Part shown: positions 41,786 through 51,179 of the stretch, piece by piece
Numbering within the stretch: position 1 is the stretch's first letter
Layout of the letters: every line of letters starts with the position of its first letter
Source: Cutibacterium sp.
GTDB lineage: Bacteria > Actinomycetota > Actinomycetes > Propionibacteriales > Propionibacteriaceae
Assembly (NCBI RefSeq): GCF_030525615.1
Contig: NZ_JAUNEJ010000003.1
Coordinates: 267,603 to 331,602 of the forward strand
Direction: 5' to 3'
DNA length: 64,000 nucleotides
Notes under the pieces: generated by a model
What the model saw: the letters and a program-made list of their open reading frames with translations, nothing else
What the model was told of the DNA's origin: nothing
Databases searched by the model: none
Position numbers and translations under genes: made by a program

Positions 41786-43093
41786 ATGAAGGACATGAAG
41801 CGTTCAACCTTCCTGAAACTGGCGATTGCGTCTGCGGTTGCAGTTCCCACCCTGTCGGCCTGTGGCGGCTCAAAGTCGTCCTCCTCCGGTGGCGCAGCGA
41901 AGGCTGAGGATGCAGAGGGCCCGGTGCGGGTCTGGTTCATGCAGGATTCCATCTCGGAAGAGGCGCAGGAATACCTCAAGAAGACCTTCGCTGAGAAGAA
42001 TTCTGGAAAGGAGCTCACCATCGAGATCCAGCAGTGGGACGGCATTCAGTCCAAGCTGCAGACCGCTCTGGCATCAGATGATGAGTGCCCTGATGTCGTC
42101 GAGACCGGTAACACTCAGTCGGCCGCTTACCTGGCGGTGGGTGCCTTTGCTGACTTGTCCGACAAGTACGAATCCTTGGGTGGGGACAAGCTGATCCCCT
42201 CCTTCGTCAAGGCTGGCGAATACGAGGGCGGCAAGTATGCGCTGCCGCTCTATGCAGGTGCCCGCGGTGTCTTCTACCGCAAGGATTTGTTCAAGAAGGC
42301 GGGTCTCGCAGAACCCAAGACGATCGACGATTTCCATGACACGATCATCAAGCTGACGAAGGCTAACCCGGATAAGGTCAAGGGATTCTCGGGTATCTAC
42401 CTGGCTGCGGCAGATATCCATGGCGTTGAGTCCTACCTCTTCGCCGCTGGCGGCGACTATGCCACTGAGTCCGACGGCAAGTGGACCGCGCAGGTGTCCT
42501 CGGAAGCCAGTCTGGCTGCCCTCAAGCAGATCCAAGACATCTTCAAGAACGGGACGACTTTCGCCAACGATTCGCAGACCGGCCAGAAGAACTTTCAGCA
42601 GAACTTCAACAACGGTCAGGTTGGAATTCTCATCGGCACCGGCAATGTTGGTACCAAGATCGACCAGAAGCTGTGGGACGCTGACAAAGTTGGCGTCATG
42701 GCTCTGCCGTCGAAGACTGCTGGAAAAGTCGGCGCTACCTTCGCTGGTGGGTCGAACATCTCCGTGGCTGCCAAGGCTCAGCACCCCAATGGGGCTGCTT
42801 CGGTCCTCGACATCATCTTCTCGGATGAGTTCCAGAAGCTCATCGCCAAGAACGGCTTCACGCCAGGAAACTTGGACTACGCCGGCGAAGTTTCCGGTGC
42901 GTTCGGCAAGATTTCTCAGGACGTCATCGCAGCTTCGAAGCTGACGCCGAATACCGCGAACTGGGCCAACTTCATTTCCGATTCCACGCTCAAGAACTTC
43001 TACACGAAGATCGCCAATGGCTCGGATGTGGCGAAGGAAGCCAAGCAATTCGACGATCAGTTGAACAAGACCCTCAACCAGAAGGAGTCCTGA
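41786..43093 (+). CDS. Sugar ABC transporter substrate-binding lipoprotein
   Basis: 435 residues. Signal peptide with a lipobox (VPTLSAC, Cys about 27) then a Ser/Gly linker. Family 1 extracellular binding domain: GPVRVWFMQDSISEEAQEYL at the start, CPDVVETGNTQSAAYLAVGAFADL and ALPLYAGARGVFYRKDLFKKAG in the body. It captures an oligosaccharide for the two permeases encoded next. The adjacent GH20 enzyme points to beta-GlcNAc-containing disaccharides. No ATPase gene is present, so a shared MsiK-like ATPase is expected. Confidence 0.92.
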   Translation: MKDMKRSTFLKLAIASAVAVPTLSACGGSKSSSSGGAAKAEDAEGPVRVWFMQDSISEEAQEYLKKTFAEKNSGKELTIEIQQWDGIQSKLQTALASDDECPDVVETGNTQSAAYLAVGAFADLSDKYESLGGDKLIPSFVKAGEYEGGKYALPLYAGARGVFYRKDLFKKAGLAEPKTIDDFHDTIIKLTKANPDKVKGFSGIYLAAADIHGVESYLFAAGGDYATESDGKWTAQVSSEASLAALKQIQDIFKNGTTFANDSQTGQKNFQQNFNNGQVGILIGTGNVGTKIDQKLWDADKVGVMALPSKTAGKVGATFAGGSNISVAAKAQHPNGAASVLDIIFSDEFQKLIAKNGFTPGNLDYAGEVSGAFGKISQDVIAASKLTPNTANWANFISDSTLKNFYTKIANGSDVAKEAKQFDDQLNKTLNQKES

Positions 43094-43128
43094 CCTCGAA
43101 GGTCGGAACCTCAGTTCGTCAACTCGGT

Positions 43129-43178
43129 GGTGCGCAGTCGTGACGTGCGGGACGCGTCCTGACTCATGGCTGCGCACC
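43129..43178 (+). other. Stem-loop between binding-protein and permease genes
   Basis: GGTGCGCAG (43129-43137) and CTGCGCACC (43170-43178) are perfect arms; the loop contains the palindrome GGACGCGTCC. A stem here usually protects the upstream mRNA so that more binding protein than permease is made. Confidence 0.5.
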
Positions 43179-43203
43179 CCGCGTATACAGGCAGGACAAA
43201 TTC

Positions 43204-44133
43204 ATGGCTCACAATTCGTCGACGCAGGTGAGGTGGGTGCGTCGCAAACGGAAGATGGTGCCCTACCTCCTCATGGCCCCGGGGATAATTGCCGTCCTGG
43301 TGGCCGTCGGGTACCCCATGGTGAAGCAGTTCATCATGTCCTTTCAGAAGTTTGGCCTGGCTCAGCAGTTTGGTAAGTCGGCCCCTTGGGTGGGACTGGA
43401 CAACTACAAAACCATTCTGACCGACACATACTTCTGGCAGGTTTTTGGACGGTCATTGGCGTTCTGCATAGTCACCGCCGGCCTGACGATGATCCTGTCG
43501 ATTCTTTTCGCAGTGGTCCTGTTACACGCTGGTGGCTTTGGCCGGGGTTTCCTCAACAGCACGTTAATCGTGGTGTGGGGAATGCCATTGCTGGCTTCGT
43601 TGACGGTGTGGCAATGGCTCATCGACCCGAACTATGGCCCGGTCAACTATGTGCTGACGAAGCTTGGTGCCGATGTTGACGGCTACAACTGGCTGTCGGG
43701 GTCACCGTGGACCTTCTTCGCCGTTGCTTCCCTCCTCATCACTTGGGCCTCAATTCCGATGGCGACGATTTCCATTTATGCAGCCATGGCCCAGGTGCCT
43801 GGTGAGGTTATCGAGGCTGCGGACATGGACAGCGCCACCAATGCCCAGATCACGCGGTACGTCTTGTTGCCGTCGGCGGGACCGATCATTGCCTTGATGA
43901 CGGTTCTACAGGTGATTTGGGACCTCAAAGTTTTCACGCAGATCTACGTACTCCAGCAGTCTGGAGGTGTGACGACCGAGACGAACCTGCTCGGTACGTA
44001 CGTTTTCCAGACGGGTATTGCGCAGGGCAATTACGGTATTGCGTCCGCACTGGCCACCGTAATCCTGGTGCTCACCCTGCTGCTGTCAGCCGGATACATT
44101 CGTATGCTTCTTCGCCAGGGTGATGCCGCATGA
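43204..44133 (+). CDS. Sugar ABC transporter permease (MalF-like)
   Basis: 309 residues, six membrane helices. EAADMDSATNAQITRYVLLPSAGPII is the EAA loop that contacts the ATPase. The N-terminus is basic and cytoplasmic. It pairs with the next permease, whose start it overlaps (ATGA). Confidence 0.93.
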   Translation: MAHNSSTQVRWVRRKRKMVPYLLMAPGIIAVLVAVGYPMVKQFIMSFQKFGLAQQFGKSAPWVGLDNYKTILTDTYFWQVFGRSLAFCIVTAGLTMILSILFAVVLLHAGGFGRGFLNSTLIVVWGMPLLASLTVWQWLIDPNYGPVNYVLTKLGADVDGYNWLSGSPWTFFAVASLLITWASIPMATISIYAAMAQVPGEVIEAADMDSATNAQITRYVLLPSAGPIIALMTVLQVIWDLKVFTQIYVLQQSGGVTTETNLLGTYVFQTGIAQGNYGIASALATVILVLTLLLSAGYIRMLLRQGDAA

Positions 44134-45023
44134 GCACAGCAACACAGCCCGCAGTCGTCTCTGCGGCGACCAAGCCGCGCAAACGTGCCTCCTATAAAGA
44201 CAGGGTGAGGCATCGTGCCAGCGCGATCGCGCTCATCATCGCCTTGATATGGCTCATTCCGGTGTACTGGATGGTGAAATCGGCTTTCCAGGACAACTCT
44301 TCCTTGTTGTCGAAGCCTCCGAAATTTATCGTCACCAACGGAACGCTGCAGAACTTCCATCGAATCCTGACAGACAGTTCCTTCTGGTCGGCCATGCGAA
44401 TGTCGCTGACGGTTTCTCTCATCACCGTTGTCTTCGCGACTCTTTTCGCCTTGATGTTTTCGTTCTCGCTGTCACGGTACCGGTTCCGAGGCCGTGCGAT
44501 GATGGTTGTGCTCGTCCTCGTCGTGCAGATGATTCCGGCTGAGGCTCTCTTCATCTCGCAGTATCGGATGCTCGACTCATTCGGGTTGCTCAACTCCGCG
44601 ATTGGATTGGGGATTCTCTACGTAGGCAGCTACGTGCCGTTTATGACGTGGATCATGCGCGGATATGTGGATGCGATACCGGTCGATTTGGAGGAGGCTG
44701 CTCAGGTTGATGGATGTTCTCGACTGGGAGCTTTCTTCCGGGTGACGTTGCCCCTCTTGCTGCCAGGAATTGTGGCTACCGCTGTCTTCGGGTTCCTCTT
44801 CGCATGGAATGAATACACCCTGGCCCTCATTGTGTTGTCCAAGGATTCTGTTCATACCCTGCCGATATGGATTCAGACATTCCAGGCCGGTGATCTCAAA
44901 ACCACGGACTGGGGCGGTGTCATGGCCGGTGCCACGCTCATGGCTATTCCCGTCGTCGTGCTGTTCAGCTTAGTTCAGACCAAACTTGGCAAGACCATGA
45001 CGGCTGGAGCTGTCAAGGGCTGA
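44130..45023 (+). CDS. Sugar ABC transporter permease (MalG-like)
   Basis: 297 residues, six membrane helices, with the EAA loop EAAQVDGCSRLGAFFRVTLPLLLPG. The motif FGFLFAWNEYTLALIVL near the C-terminus is typical of MalG-type subunits. Coupled to the first permease by ATGA. Confidence 0.93.
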   Translation: MSTATQPAVVSAATKPRKRASYKDRVRHRASAIALIIALIWLIPVYWMVKSAFQDNSSLLSKPPKFIVTNGTLQNFHRILTDSSFWSAMRMSLTVSLITVVFATLFALMFSFSLSRYRFRGRAMMVVLVLVVQMIPAEALFISQYRMLDSFGLLNSAIGLGILYVGSYVPFMTWIMRGYVDAIPVDLEEAAQVDGCSRLGAFFRVTLPLLLPGIVATAVFGFLFAWNEYTLALIVLSKDSVHTLPIWIQTFQAGDLKTTDWGGVMAGATLMAIPVVVLFSLVQTKLGKTMTAGAVKG

Positions 45024-45061
45024 CGTCCGGGGCAACGATGCTCGCGAGTGAGGTGATTGAT

Positions 45062-46288
45062 ATGACAAGCCTATGCCAAAGGATTGATGGTCTCGGACCA
45101 TCTTTGGTGACGGGGCCGGAAGCTGCCAAGCGGTTGGGAATTGAGGACCGGGCCGTCTATCCGTGGCGGGGGTATCTGTTGGATTCTTCCCGAACATTCT
45201 GGTCGGTAGATACCATCATTGACCTGCTCAGTCTGCTTCATCGCTATCACTTCACGCGGCTGCACTGGCACCTCACGGACAATTCCGGCTGGCGTATCCC
45301 GGTCAAGGGATACCCGAGGGTGACGGAGGTCTCGAGTGCTTGCAAGCGCATGGACTTCGCAGAATATACCAATGTCGATCGCAATCGGCTGGCGTCGTAT
45401 CAGTGCGAATGGGCCGGTACGGACAACTCGGGCTATTACACGGCCCACGACATTCAGAGAGTGTTGGAGGTTGCAGAGGGCTATGGAATTGAGATCATGC
45501 CGGAGGTTGACCTGCCTGGTCATGCGGAAGCCATTATCTTGGCTTATCCGGAATTGGGAAATCCTGAAATAACGGCGGGTACCGCGCATATCGGTGACCC
45601 AACACCTGGGAAAAACCTCCGAAACGATCTGCTGTGGCCATCTGATGAGGCATTTAGCTTCGTTGAAGCTGCCGTGGATTCAATCTGCGACCTCTTTCCC
45701 TCGCACGTCGTTCACATCGGTGGAGACGAGTGTGACATGGTGTTCTGGGAGGGTTCTCGAAGCGCACAGGCTTGGATGAAATCCCATGACGTCGCCGACG
45801 GTGCGGGTATCCAGAAGGCATTCACTGACGTTGCTAGGCGACGGCTGGACGCGCACGGACGGACATGCGCAGTGTGGGACGAAGCCGTTGCTACCGGGCT
45901 CCGGGAAGATGACCTGGTGTGTGGATGGCAGGACGGTTGTGGCGTGGATACGGCGCGCAAGAGCGGGAACCCTTGGGTGTTCTACGACGCGGAGTACCTG
46001 TACCTCAACCGAGAGCCGTCTGAGGGCTTCTCAGGCGCTTTCGGTATGCAGCCCCCATTACCGATTGACCGGATCCTGGACCTTCACTTTCCGACAGACC
46101 CACGCATGGTCGGGGTGAACGTCAGCCTGTGGTGTGAGTTCATTCCAACGGTAGAACACGCACTTGATCTCCTCTTCCCCAGAATCTTGGCTGCCGCTGC
46201 GCGAGCGTACTGGGGCAACTCGGTGTCTCGGGAACAGTTGGGACCGCTCGTTCGTGAGGAGTGGGGTCGGCTGAGGTCATGCGGCTGA
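45062..46288 (+). CDS. Beta-N-acetylhexosaminidase (GH20), cytoplasmic
   Basis: 408 residues from ATG 45062 (GTGAGGTG upstream); ATG 45038 is also in frame. The GH20 barrel shows YPWRGYLLDSSRTFW, LHWHLTDNSGWRIP and the catalytic Asp-Glu pair in HIGGDECDM (about residue 220), with the aromatic WC/WDEA strands later. It has no signal peptide, so it cleaves terminal GlcNAc/GalNAc from oligosaccharides after uptake. With the ROK regulator and ABC genes it makes a GlcNAc-oligosaccharide use operon, useful on host glycans. Confidence 0.9.
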   Translation: MTSLCQRIDGLGPSLVTGPEAAKRLGIEDRAVYPWRGYLLDSSRTFWSVDTIIDLLSLLHRYHFTRLHWHLTDNSGWRIPVKGYPRVTEVSSACKRMDFAEYTNVDRNRLASYQCEWAGTDNSGYYTAHDIQRVLEVAEGYGIEIMPEVDLPGHAEAIILAYPELGNPEITAGTAHIGDPTPGKNLRNDLLWPSDEAFSFVEAAVDSICDLFPSHVVHIGGDECDMVFWEGSRSAQAWMKSHDVADGAGIQKAFTDVARRRLDAHGRTCAVWDEAVATGLREDDLVCGWQDGCGVDTARKSGNPWVFYDAEYLYLNREPSEGFSGAFGMQPPLPIDRILDLHFPTDPRMVGVNVSLWCEFIPTVEHALDLLFPRILAAAARAYWGNSVSREQLGPLVREEWGRLRSCG

Positions 46289-46946
46289 ACCATTGTTTGG
46301 TCGTCGATCGCGTGTGCCTGGGGTGCCGCAGCTGTCGTCGCCAGTGACGAGGCTCTTCCAGACGGCACGGTTCCGGTCTCGACATCCGAAGGCTTGCTCA
46401 GCGTTGTGGCCTCTACAGCGATGATGGCTGTCATCCTGATGACAGCCATGCACTCGGTGGGTTGGATCGGCCTCATACTGACCGTCGTTCTGTTGGGAGG
46501 TGCAACATGGTTGACGAGACAACGCGTTCTCGCCCTGCCATCGAGGCCATTGGCCTAACGCTCGGCTATTCCCCAAACCGTCCTTGCACCCCAATTTGAG
46601 CATGGTCGACCACCTGACTCTTGCCGCTCGGTTGGCAGATTGTGACAGGGACGAGCCGATTTCGCGCGCCAAGGATTATGGGCTCACTGAATGGTTTGAC
46701 TACCGCACATCCACATTGTCGACGGGGACCGCGAAACGGCTGTGGTACGTCATGTGTACGACAGGGAAGTTCGACGTCGTCGTCCTCGCTGAGCCGTTCA
46801 ACGGGGTGGACGAGGAGTCCACTCGCATGATGGTCTCTGACATCAACGAATGGCGCAAGGAGAGCCTGGTCCTGCTAGTTGCCCACGCCATGCCCAACGG
46901 TCTCACGGTCGACCAGACCTTGAGTCTGCCCCGAGGCGGCGGATAG
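46289..46946 (+). pseudogene. Decayed ABC transporter (permease tail plus ATPase lacking its P-loop)
   Basis: 46289-46558 reads, without start codon, as the last part of a membrane protein (STAMMAVILMTAMHSVGWIGL and a second helix). ATG 46507 (SD GGGAGG) starts an ATPase, IEAIGLTLGYSP, which stops at 46599. From about 46584 another frame continues MVDHLTLAARLA, LSTGTAKRLWYVMC (degenerate signature), VVVLAEPFNGVDEES (Walker B) and LLVAHAM to 46946. The P-loop region is deleted, so the protein cannot be an active ATPase. Confidence 0.7.
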
Positions 46947-47534
46947 CCCGCACCCCTTATAAGAAGGGGCTGAGTAAGAAATCGCTAATTCCGTCGTCAC
47001 CTGCCGGTCTGAGTGCGAGCGTCGGTTTTACGTCTGCAGATCGTCGGCAGTATTGCCCGGCCCTCTCGTCGTGTCCGCAGCTTCTCTGTTGCTCGAGTAC
47101 GCGCTATCTTCTGTGCTTGCGGCGACGACAACTGCACGGTTCACTCAGAATGTTGGGGCAGCACTCATCGACGACAAGCTAGTGTTGTGAACCTCAACCC
47201 GACGTGACCATCCCTGATAGCCAGCACACAGAATCACACGTCATCGAAGTGCTTGACACGGGCCAACCGGTCCCCAGCACTTGGAGCACGCCGGTGAGGT
47301 CAAAGGTGCGAAAGAGTTCAGGCAGCAAGGGGTTGAGCTGGGCAGAGCATTGTGAAAAAGCCACCGCAGGGCCTCGCTCAACGTAGACTGGCGTTCACTA
47401 ACCAAAAAAGGACGAACCAAGGTATTGAGCACGGTTGGTGCTCAACACATCACCGTCGACCGGTACGATTCAAGGTACCGCGTGTCATAGGTCGCGGCTT
47501 GGTTCGGCAGTCCAGCGGAATTGCAGGGGGACGC
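46947..47534. other. Non-coding spacer before the amine oxidase gene
   Basis: No credible gene. Small hairpin CCCCTT/AAGGGG (46953-46969). TTGAGCAC-GGTTG-GTGCTCAA (47425-47445) is a perfect 8-bp inverted repeat 90 bp before the next gene and may be an operator. Broken minus-strand stretches around 47250-47400 look like remains of a gene but could not be identified. Confidence 0.4.
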
Positions 47535-48884
47535 ATGTACGACAGCATCATCATCGGCGCAGGCCTTGCCGGACTGACGGCCGCCCATGAACTCGCATCC
47601 GCAGCGCATTCGGTGGTGGTTCTGGAGGCTCGTTCCCGGGTCGGTGGACGCCTTGAGAACGCCGATTTGTCTAATGGGCAGGCCATTGAGATGGGCGGCC
47701 AATGGGTCGCCGAGAGCCATGAGGATCTTCGTTCCCTCATCGCATCGCAAGGGCTTGAGCTGGTCGATCCCACCCAAGGTGACGTCGTCGTCAAGGCGCG
47801 CGGACGGGTGTCCCATCTTGCGAATTCCTCCACACCATCTGCGCAGACCCTCAGCCCCTTTGAGCTGTCTGATCTGGGTCAGGGCCTGCTGAGGTTCCGC
47901 CGCCTGGCCGATCGTGTCGCCAACAACAAGGGCTGGACGACGGCGAACGCCACCTGGCTGAGCCAGTCGTTGAACCAGTGGGCGGCATCGAATGTGCGTA
48001 CTGACGCTGGCCGCGCCTACATCCTCGATCTGTTCCATCGCGCCTTCGGTATTTCCCCCGACGACACCACACTTCTTGACGGTTTGACAAAGGCCAACGC
48101 CGGGGTCGATCTGGAATCCTTCGTCGCTGTCAACGGTGGAGTCAGGCAACAGCGTGTCAAGGGCGGTATCGTCCAGGTGGCTATCAACCTGGCTGAGCGT
48201 CTTGGCGATGATCTCAAACTCTCCAGCCCGGTTCGCTCCGTCCGTACAGATGGTGACACCGTTACCGTCACGACGACCAACGGCACCGAATACCAGGGCC
48301 ACAGCGTCATCGTCACCGTCCCGCCGCGTCTGCTCAAAGACATCGAGTTCGAACCCGCCCTTCCGGCAGAGCGCCTTGAGCTGGCTGAAAAGATTCCTGC
48401 GGGCAATGTCATCAAAGCCTTCCTCGTCTACGACAGCCCGTGGTGGCGCGCTTCCGGGGCTTCTGGTCAGATGGGTGCCGACGAGGGTCCGGTTCGCGTT
48501 CTCTTCGACACCTCTGACGACGAGACCGGCAGGGGAATCCTGATGGGTATGTTCGAAGGTGCCGAGGCTTCTGGGTACGGCAAACGTTCAGTCAGCCTGC
48601 GTCAGCGTGCCTTCGAGGAGGTCGTCGAGTCCGCTTTCGGTAAGGCTCCCAGCGCACCGATCGAGTACCTCGACCGCGACTGGCTCGCTGAACCGTACAC
48701 CGGAGGCTGCCACGGAGCTCACTTCGCTCCCAGCCTCTGGACGACGACCGGCCCGATACTCGCTCAGCCCTTGGGCCGGGTGCTTTTCGCCGGCGCTGAG
48801 TACGCCTCCTCCTTCAATGGATACATGGAGGGTGCGCTACGAGCCGGTGCTCGTGCTGCTCAAGAAGCCGTCGACTTGCTCTGA
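47535..48884 (+). CDS. FAD-dependent amine oxidase (flavin monoamine oxidase family)
   Basis: 449 residues from ATG 47535 with SD CAGGGGG. IIIGAGLAGLTAAHELASA is the dinucleotide-binding fold, VVLEARSRVGGRLEN the adenine ribose part and GGQWV the second GG motif. The C-terminal GRVLFAGAEYASSFNGYMEGAL is the conserved FAD-contacting end of MAO-type enzymes. It likely oxidises a primary amine or polyamine to aldehyde with H2O2. The substrate is not evident; putrescine or tyramine are family examples. Confidence 0.9.
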   Translation: MYDSIIIGAGLAGLTAAHELASAAHSVVVLEARSRVGGRLENADLSNGQAIEMGGQWVAESHEDLRSLIASQGLELVDPTQGDVVVKARGRVSHLANSSTPSAQTLSPFELSDLGQGLLRFRRLADRVANNKGWTTANATWLSQSLNQWAASNVRTDAGRAYILDLFHRAFGISPDDTTLLDGLTKANAGVDLESFVAVNGGVRQQRVKGGIVQVAINLAERLGDDLKLSSPVRSVRTDGDTVTVTTTNGTEYQGHSVIVTVPPRLLKDIEFEPALPAERLELAEKIPAGNVIKAFLVYDSPWWRASGASGQMGADEGPVRVLFDTSDDETGRGILMGMFEGAEASGYGKRSVSLRQRAFEEVVESAFGKAPSAPIEYLDRDWLAEPYTGGCHGAHFAPSLWTTTGPILAQPLGRVLFAGAEYASSFNGYMEGALRAGARAAQEAVDLL

Positions 48885-49140
48885 TCGGGCGGGCTCTGAT
48901 CTCATCGACGGTCTCGCCCCAGGTTCGAGGGTCTCGAGTGCGAAGGTCTTGAGTCGCGAATGGAATTGCGCCCTGACAGACGTCATTGCCCAGTCGGAAA
49001 GCCAGTTGACTACTGCCTGGAAAATAGCCACCAGACGGTGTTTGGCGGCGACTCGCTGACCAGGCCCTAGTGGTTTTCAACGCGCGTTCCCATCCAGCCC
49101 TGCCACGGTGGGGCCGGCAGGATGGTGTTCTGTCCTTTTT

Positions 49141-49202
49141 CTGGCCTGTTCCCGGTTGTGGTGATTAGGCGCGGCCGTGGGGTCGGTGCCACGGAGGGTG
49201 GC
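49141..49202 (+). repeat. 62-bp direct repeat, copy 1
   Basis: Starts CTGGCCTGTTCCCGGTTGTG and ends CACGGAGGGTGGC; differs from copy 2 (49434-49495) at one base. Confidence 0.9.
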
Positions 49203-49433
49203 ATAGGGGTCAGGTTGGGCCGGGTTTTCCACGGTGTCGATCCTAGGGTGTGGCCGGACTGTAGGTGCTGTGTGGAAGTTGGGGCTGTGTGGAAGTTGGG
49301 TTTGTGGTGTGGTGTGTTGCCATCTGGCGTGGCAGTGACCCGGCTGTGAGTCCGGATTGCCATGGAAGGGGCGAGTGAAGCTTACTGGGTTGTCGGGCCG
49401 GTTTGCTCGTGTGCGGGCTTGTTCCCGGGGGTG

Positions 49434-49495
49434 CTGGCCTGTTCCCGGTTGTGGTGATTAGGCGCGGCGGTGGGGTCGGTGCCACGGAGGGTGGC
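49434..49495 (+). repeat. 62-bp direct repeat, copy 2
   Basis: 61 of 62 bases equal to copy 1 at 49141-49202, the difference being GGCGGTGG instead of GGCCGTGG. Confidence 0.9.
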
Positions 49496-49623
49496 CAGCG
49501 TGACTTCTAAGGGAAACCCCAAACCCTTGACGAGGGAGTTTCCACCAGAGACAGAGACATGACGCGAACGCCTTGCGGACATGCCATATCCTTGACGCGC
49601 CACTCATGGACGGAGATGAACCT

Positions 49624-50631
49624 ATGTTTTGTGCGCGATGCGGCACCCCAGTGGGCGCGCACGACGATGCCTGTAAACAGTGCGGGCTGGACTTGCGTCT
49701 GACCGGCGCTGTGCGCATGACAGATCCCGGCTCTTTCGACAAGACGGTCTCGCGAGGTCCGGTGAGTCCCAATGACGCCCCGACCCGGCAGATCTCTCCG
49801 GTTCAGACTCCCTCGGAGCCACGAGGTTGGCAGGACGCAACACCAACTCAGCAGTGGCAGGATTTCGCACCGACGCAACAGTGGAATACCAACCAGGAGT
49901 GGTCCAACGGTCAGCCTTGGTTTGGTCAGCAGCGGCCACCCCAAGGCGGAGGTGCCGGAAACTCGCAGCTTCCCAATGACTGGTTCCGCGACCCCGAGGC
50001 CGAGCGGACTCGTGCCATGGCGACGGTTCCGGAAAACCCCGTCTTCACCCCGCCTTCGCCGCCGACAACCCCACCTGCGGCCTACCCGCCGCCACCGTCG
50101 GGCGATTCTTCCCGCCACCGCAATGTGCTCATTGGCTTGGGCATTGGGCTGCTCGTGCTCGCCATCCTGGGTGCCATCTTGCTGTTTGCGGGTGGTTTTG
50201 GCGGGCCTTCGGACGGTGATCCCGCGCCGGTGGCGACCCCGTCGGCCAGTTCTCAGCCGGGGCAGTCAGCCTCCCAGGAGTCGCAAGAAGAGGCCGCGTC
50301 CATCGACTCGACCCCAAGCGTCCTGGAATCTTCTCCAGCACCCAGTGCTCCCTCCGCTCCGCAATCCCCGGCCTCGAGTGCGCGCCAGGTTGCCGACAGT
50401 CTTCCCAACGGCGACACTGTGTGCTCCTCAACGGTCGGTGCGGGGGGAACGACGTCGTGCCCGTTCGCCCTCGAAGTGGCCAAGGCCATACCAGCGGGCG
50501 AACAAGGCGAGTATGAGGTGTTTGCCCATAGCCCGGTGACGGGTAAGGACTACACCATGAAGTGCAAGACGGAGGAGACCTACACCACCTGCACCGGCGG
50601 CGTGGCCGCTGTTGTCCATATTCTGCGCTAA
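49624..50631 (+). CDS. Zinc-ribbon, single-pass membrane protein
   Basis: 335 residues from ATG 49624 (GGAG upstream). MFCARCGTPVGAHDDACKQC is a zinc ribbon (two CxxC). A Gln/Pro-rich spacer of about 130 residues precedes one membrane helix (VLIGLGIGLLVLAILGAILL, about 170-189). An exported Ser/Pro/Ala-rich stalk and a small C-terminal domain with four Cys (VCSS, SCPF, MKCK, TTCT) end the protein. No known function; probably a membrane sensor or scaffold. ATG 49606 is an alternative start. Confidence 0.75.
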   Translation: MFCARCGTPVGAHDDACKQCGLDLRLTGAVRMTDPGSFDKTVSRGPVSPNDAPTRQISPVQTPSEPRGWQDATPTQQWQDFAPTQQWNTNQEWSNGQPWFGQQRPPQGGGAGNSQLPNDWFRDPEAERTRAMATVPENPVFTPPSPPTTPPAAYPPPPSGDSSRHRNVLIGLGIGLLVLAILGAILLFAGGFGGPSDGDPAPVATPSASSQPGQSASQESQEEAASIDSTPSVLESSPAPSAPSAPQSPASSARQVADSLPNGDTVCSSTVGAGGTTSCPFALEVAKAIPAGEQGEYEVFAHSPVTGKDYTMKCKTEETYTTCTGGVAAVVHILR

Positions 50632-50648
50632 ATGAGCGTTGGAGCAGG

Positions 50649-51134
50649 TTACAGCGGTCGCTGAACTCCGACCAGACGCACTTTGTCGAAGTATTCGTCA
50701 GTCAGATCAGACCAGCTGCCGTCGACCTCGACTTCGGTCAGGGTGGCCGGCGGATACCAGCAGCCAACCTCCTCCTCGGCCCCGCTCATCGCGGCCAGTT
50801 GTGTCGCCAGGCCAGGGATTGTGGGGGCGTGGGCGATGACAAGCAGATTGTCGATCTCGTCACCGATTTCTCCAATGCGCTGACGCATGGTGTCGGTGCC
50901 GCAGTAGTACAGCGCCCGCATGAACTCCACCGGACAATCCAGCTGGAGGCAGTCCCAGGTCTGCCGGGTGCGCACGGCGTCAGACACCAGCGCATGCCCA
51001 ATATTGCGCAGGCCGAGGCGCATTCCGACCTCCCGGGCCTGACGACGCCCCAGGTCGGTAAGGGGACGTTCTCGGTCCCCACCTGCGGCGTGAGATGCGG
51101 GCTGTGCGTGTCTCATGAGGAACAAGGTGTGCAT
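50649..51134 (-). CDS. SixA-like histidine phosphatase
   Basis: 161 residues from the ATG giving MHTLFLMRHAQ. The RHG-type motif is LMRHAQ; the later conserved His lies in LLVIAHAPTIPGL. TDLGRRQAREVG is typical for the family, which removes phosphate from phosphohistidine proteins or small molecules. Divergent from the CE7 esterase with 45 bp between the starts. Confidence 0.85.
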   Translation of the reverse strand: MHTLFLMRHAQPASHAAGGDRERPLTDLGRRQAREVGMRLGLRNIGHALVSDAVRTRQTWDCLQLDCPVEFMRALYYCGTDTMRQRIGEIGDEIDNLLVIAHAPTIPGLATQLAAMSGAEEEVGCWYPPATLTEVEVDGSWSDLTDEYFDKVRLVGVQRPL

Positions 51135-51179
51135 GAACCCATCGTTACATCCATAGTCGCTCTGGTCTACGATGTTGAT

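Larger units (their letters stand above)
48885..49623. other. Repeat-rich non-coding region
   Basis: Contains a 62-bp direct repeat (49141-49202 and 49434-49495), a partial third copy around 49417-49432, and a 17-bp tandem repeat GCTGTGTGGAAGTTGGG at 49267-49283 and 49284-49300. Minus-strand open frames here are low-complexity Pro/Thr-rich and share the repeat, so I do not call them genes. Confidence 0.55.

Noticed and set aside
48885..49485. Two Pro/Thr-rich minus-strand open frames in the repeat region
   Set aside because: They are made largely of the repeated DNA, have no SD or homology and no consistent codon pattern.
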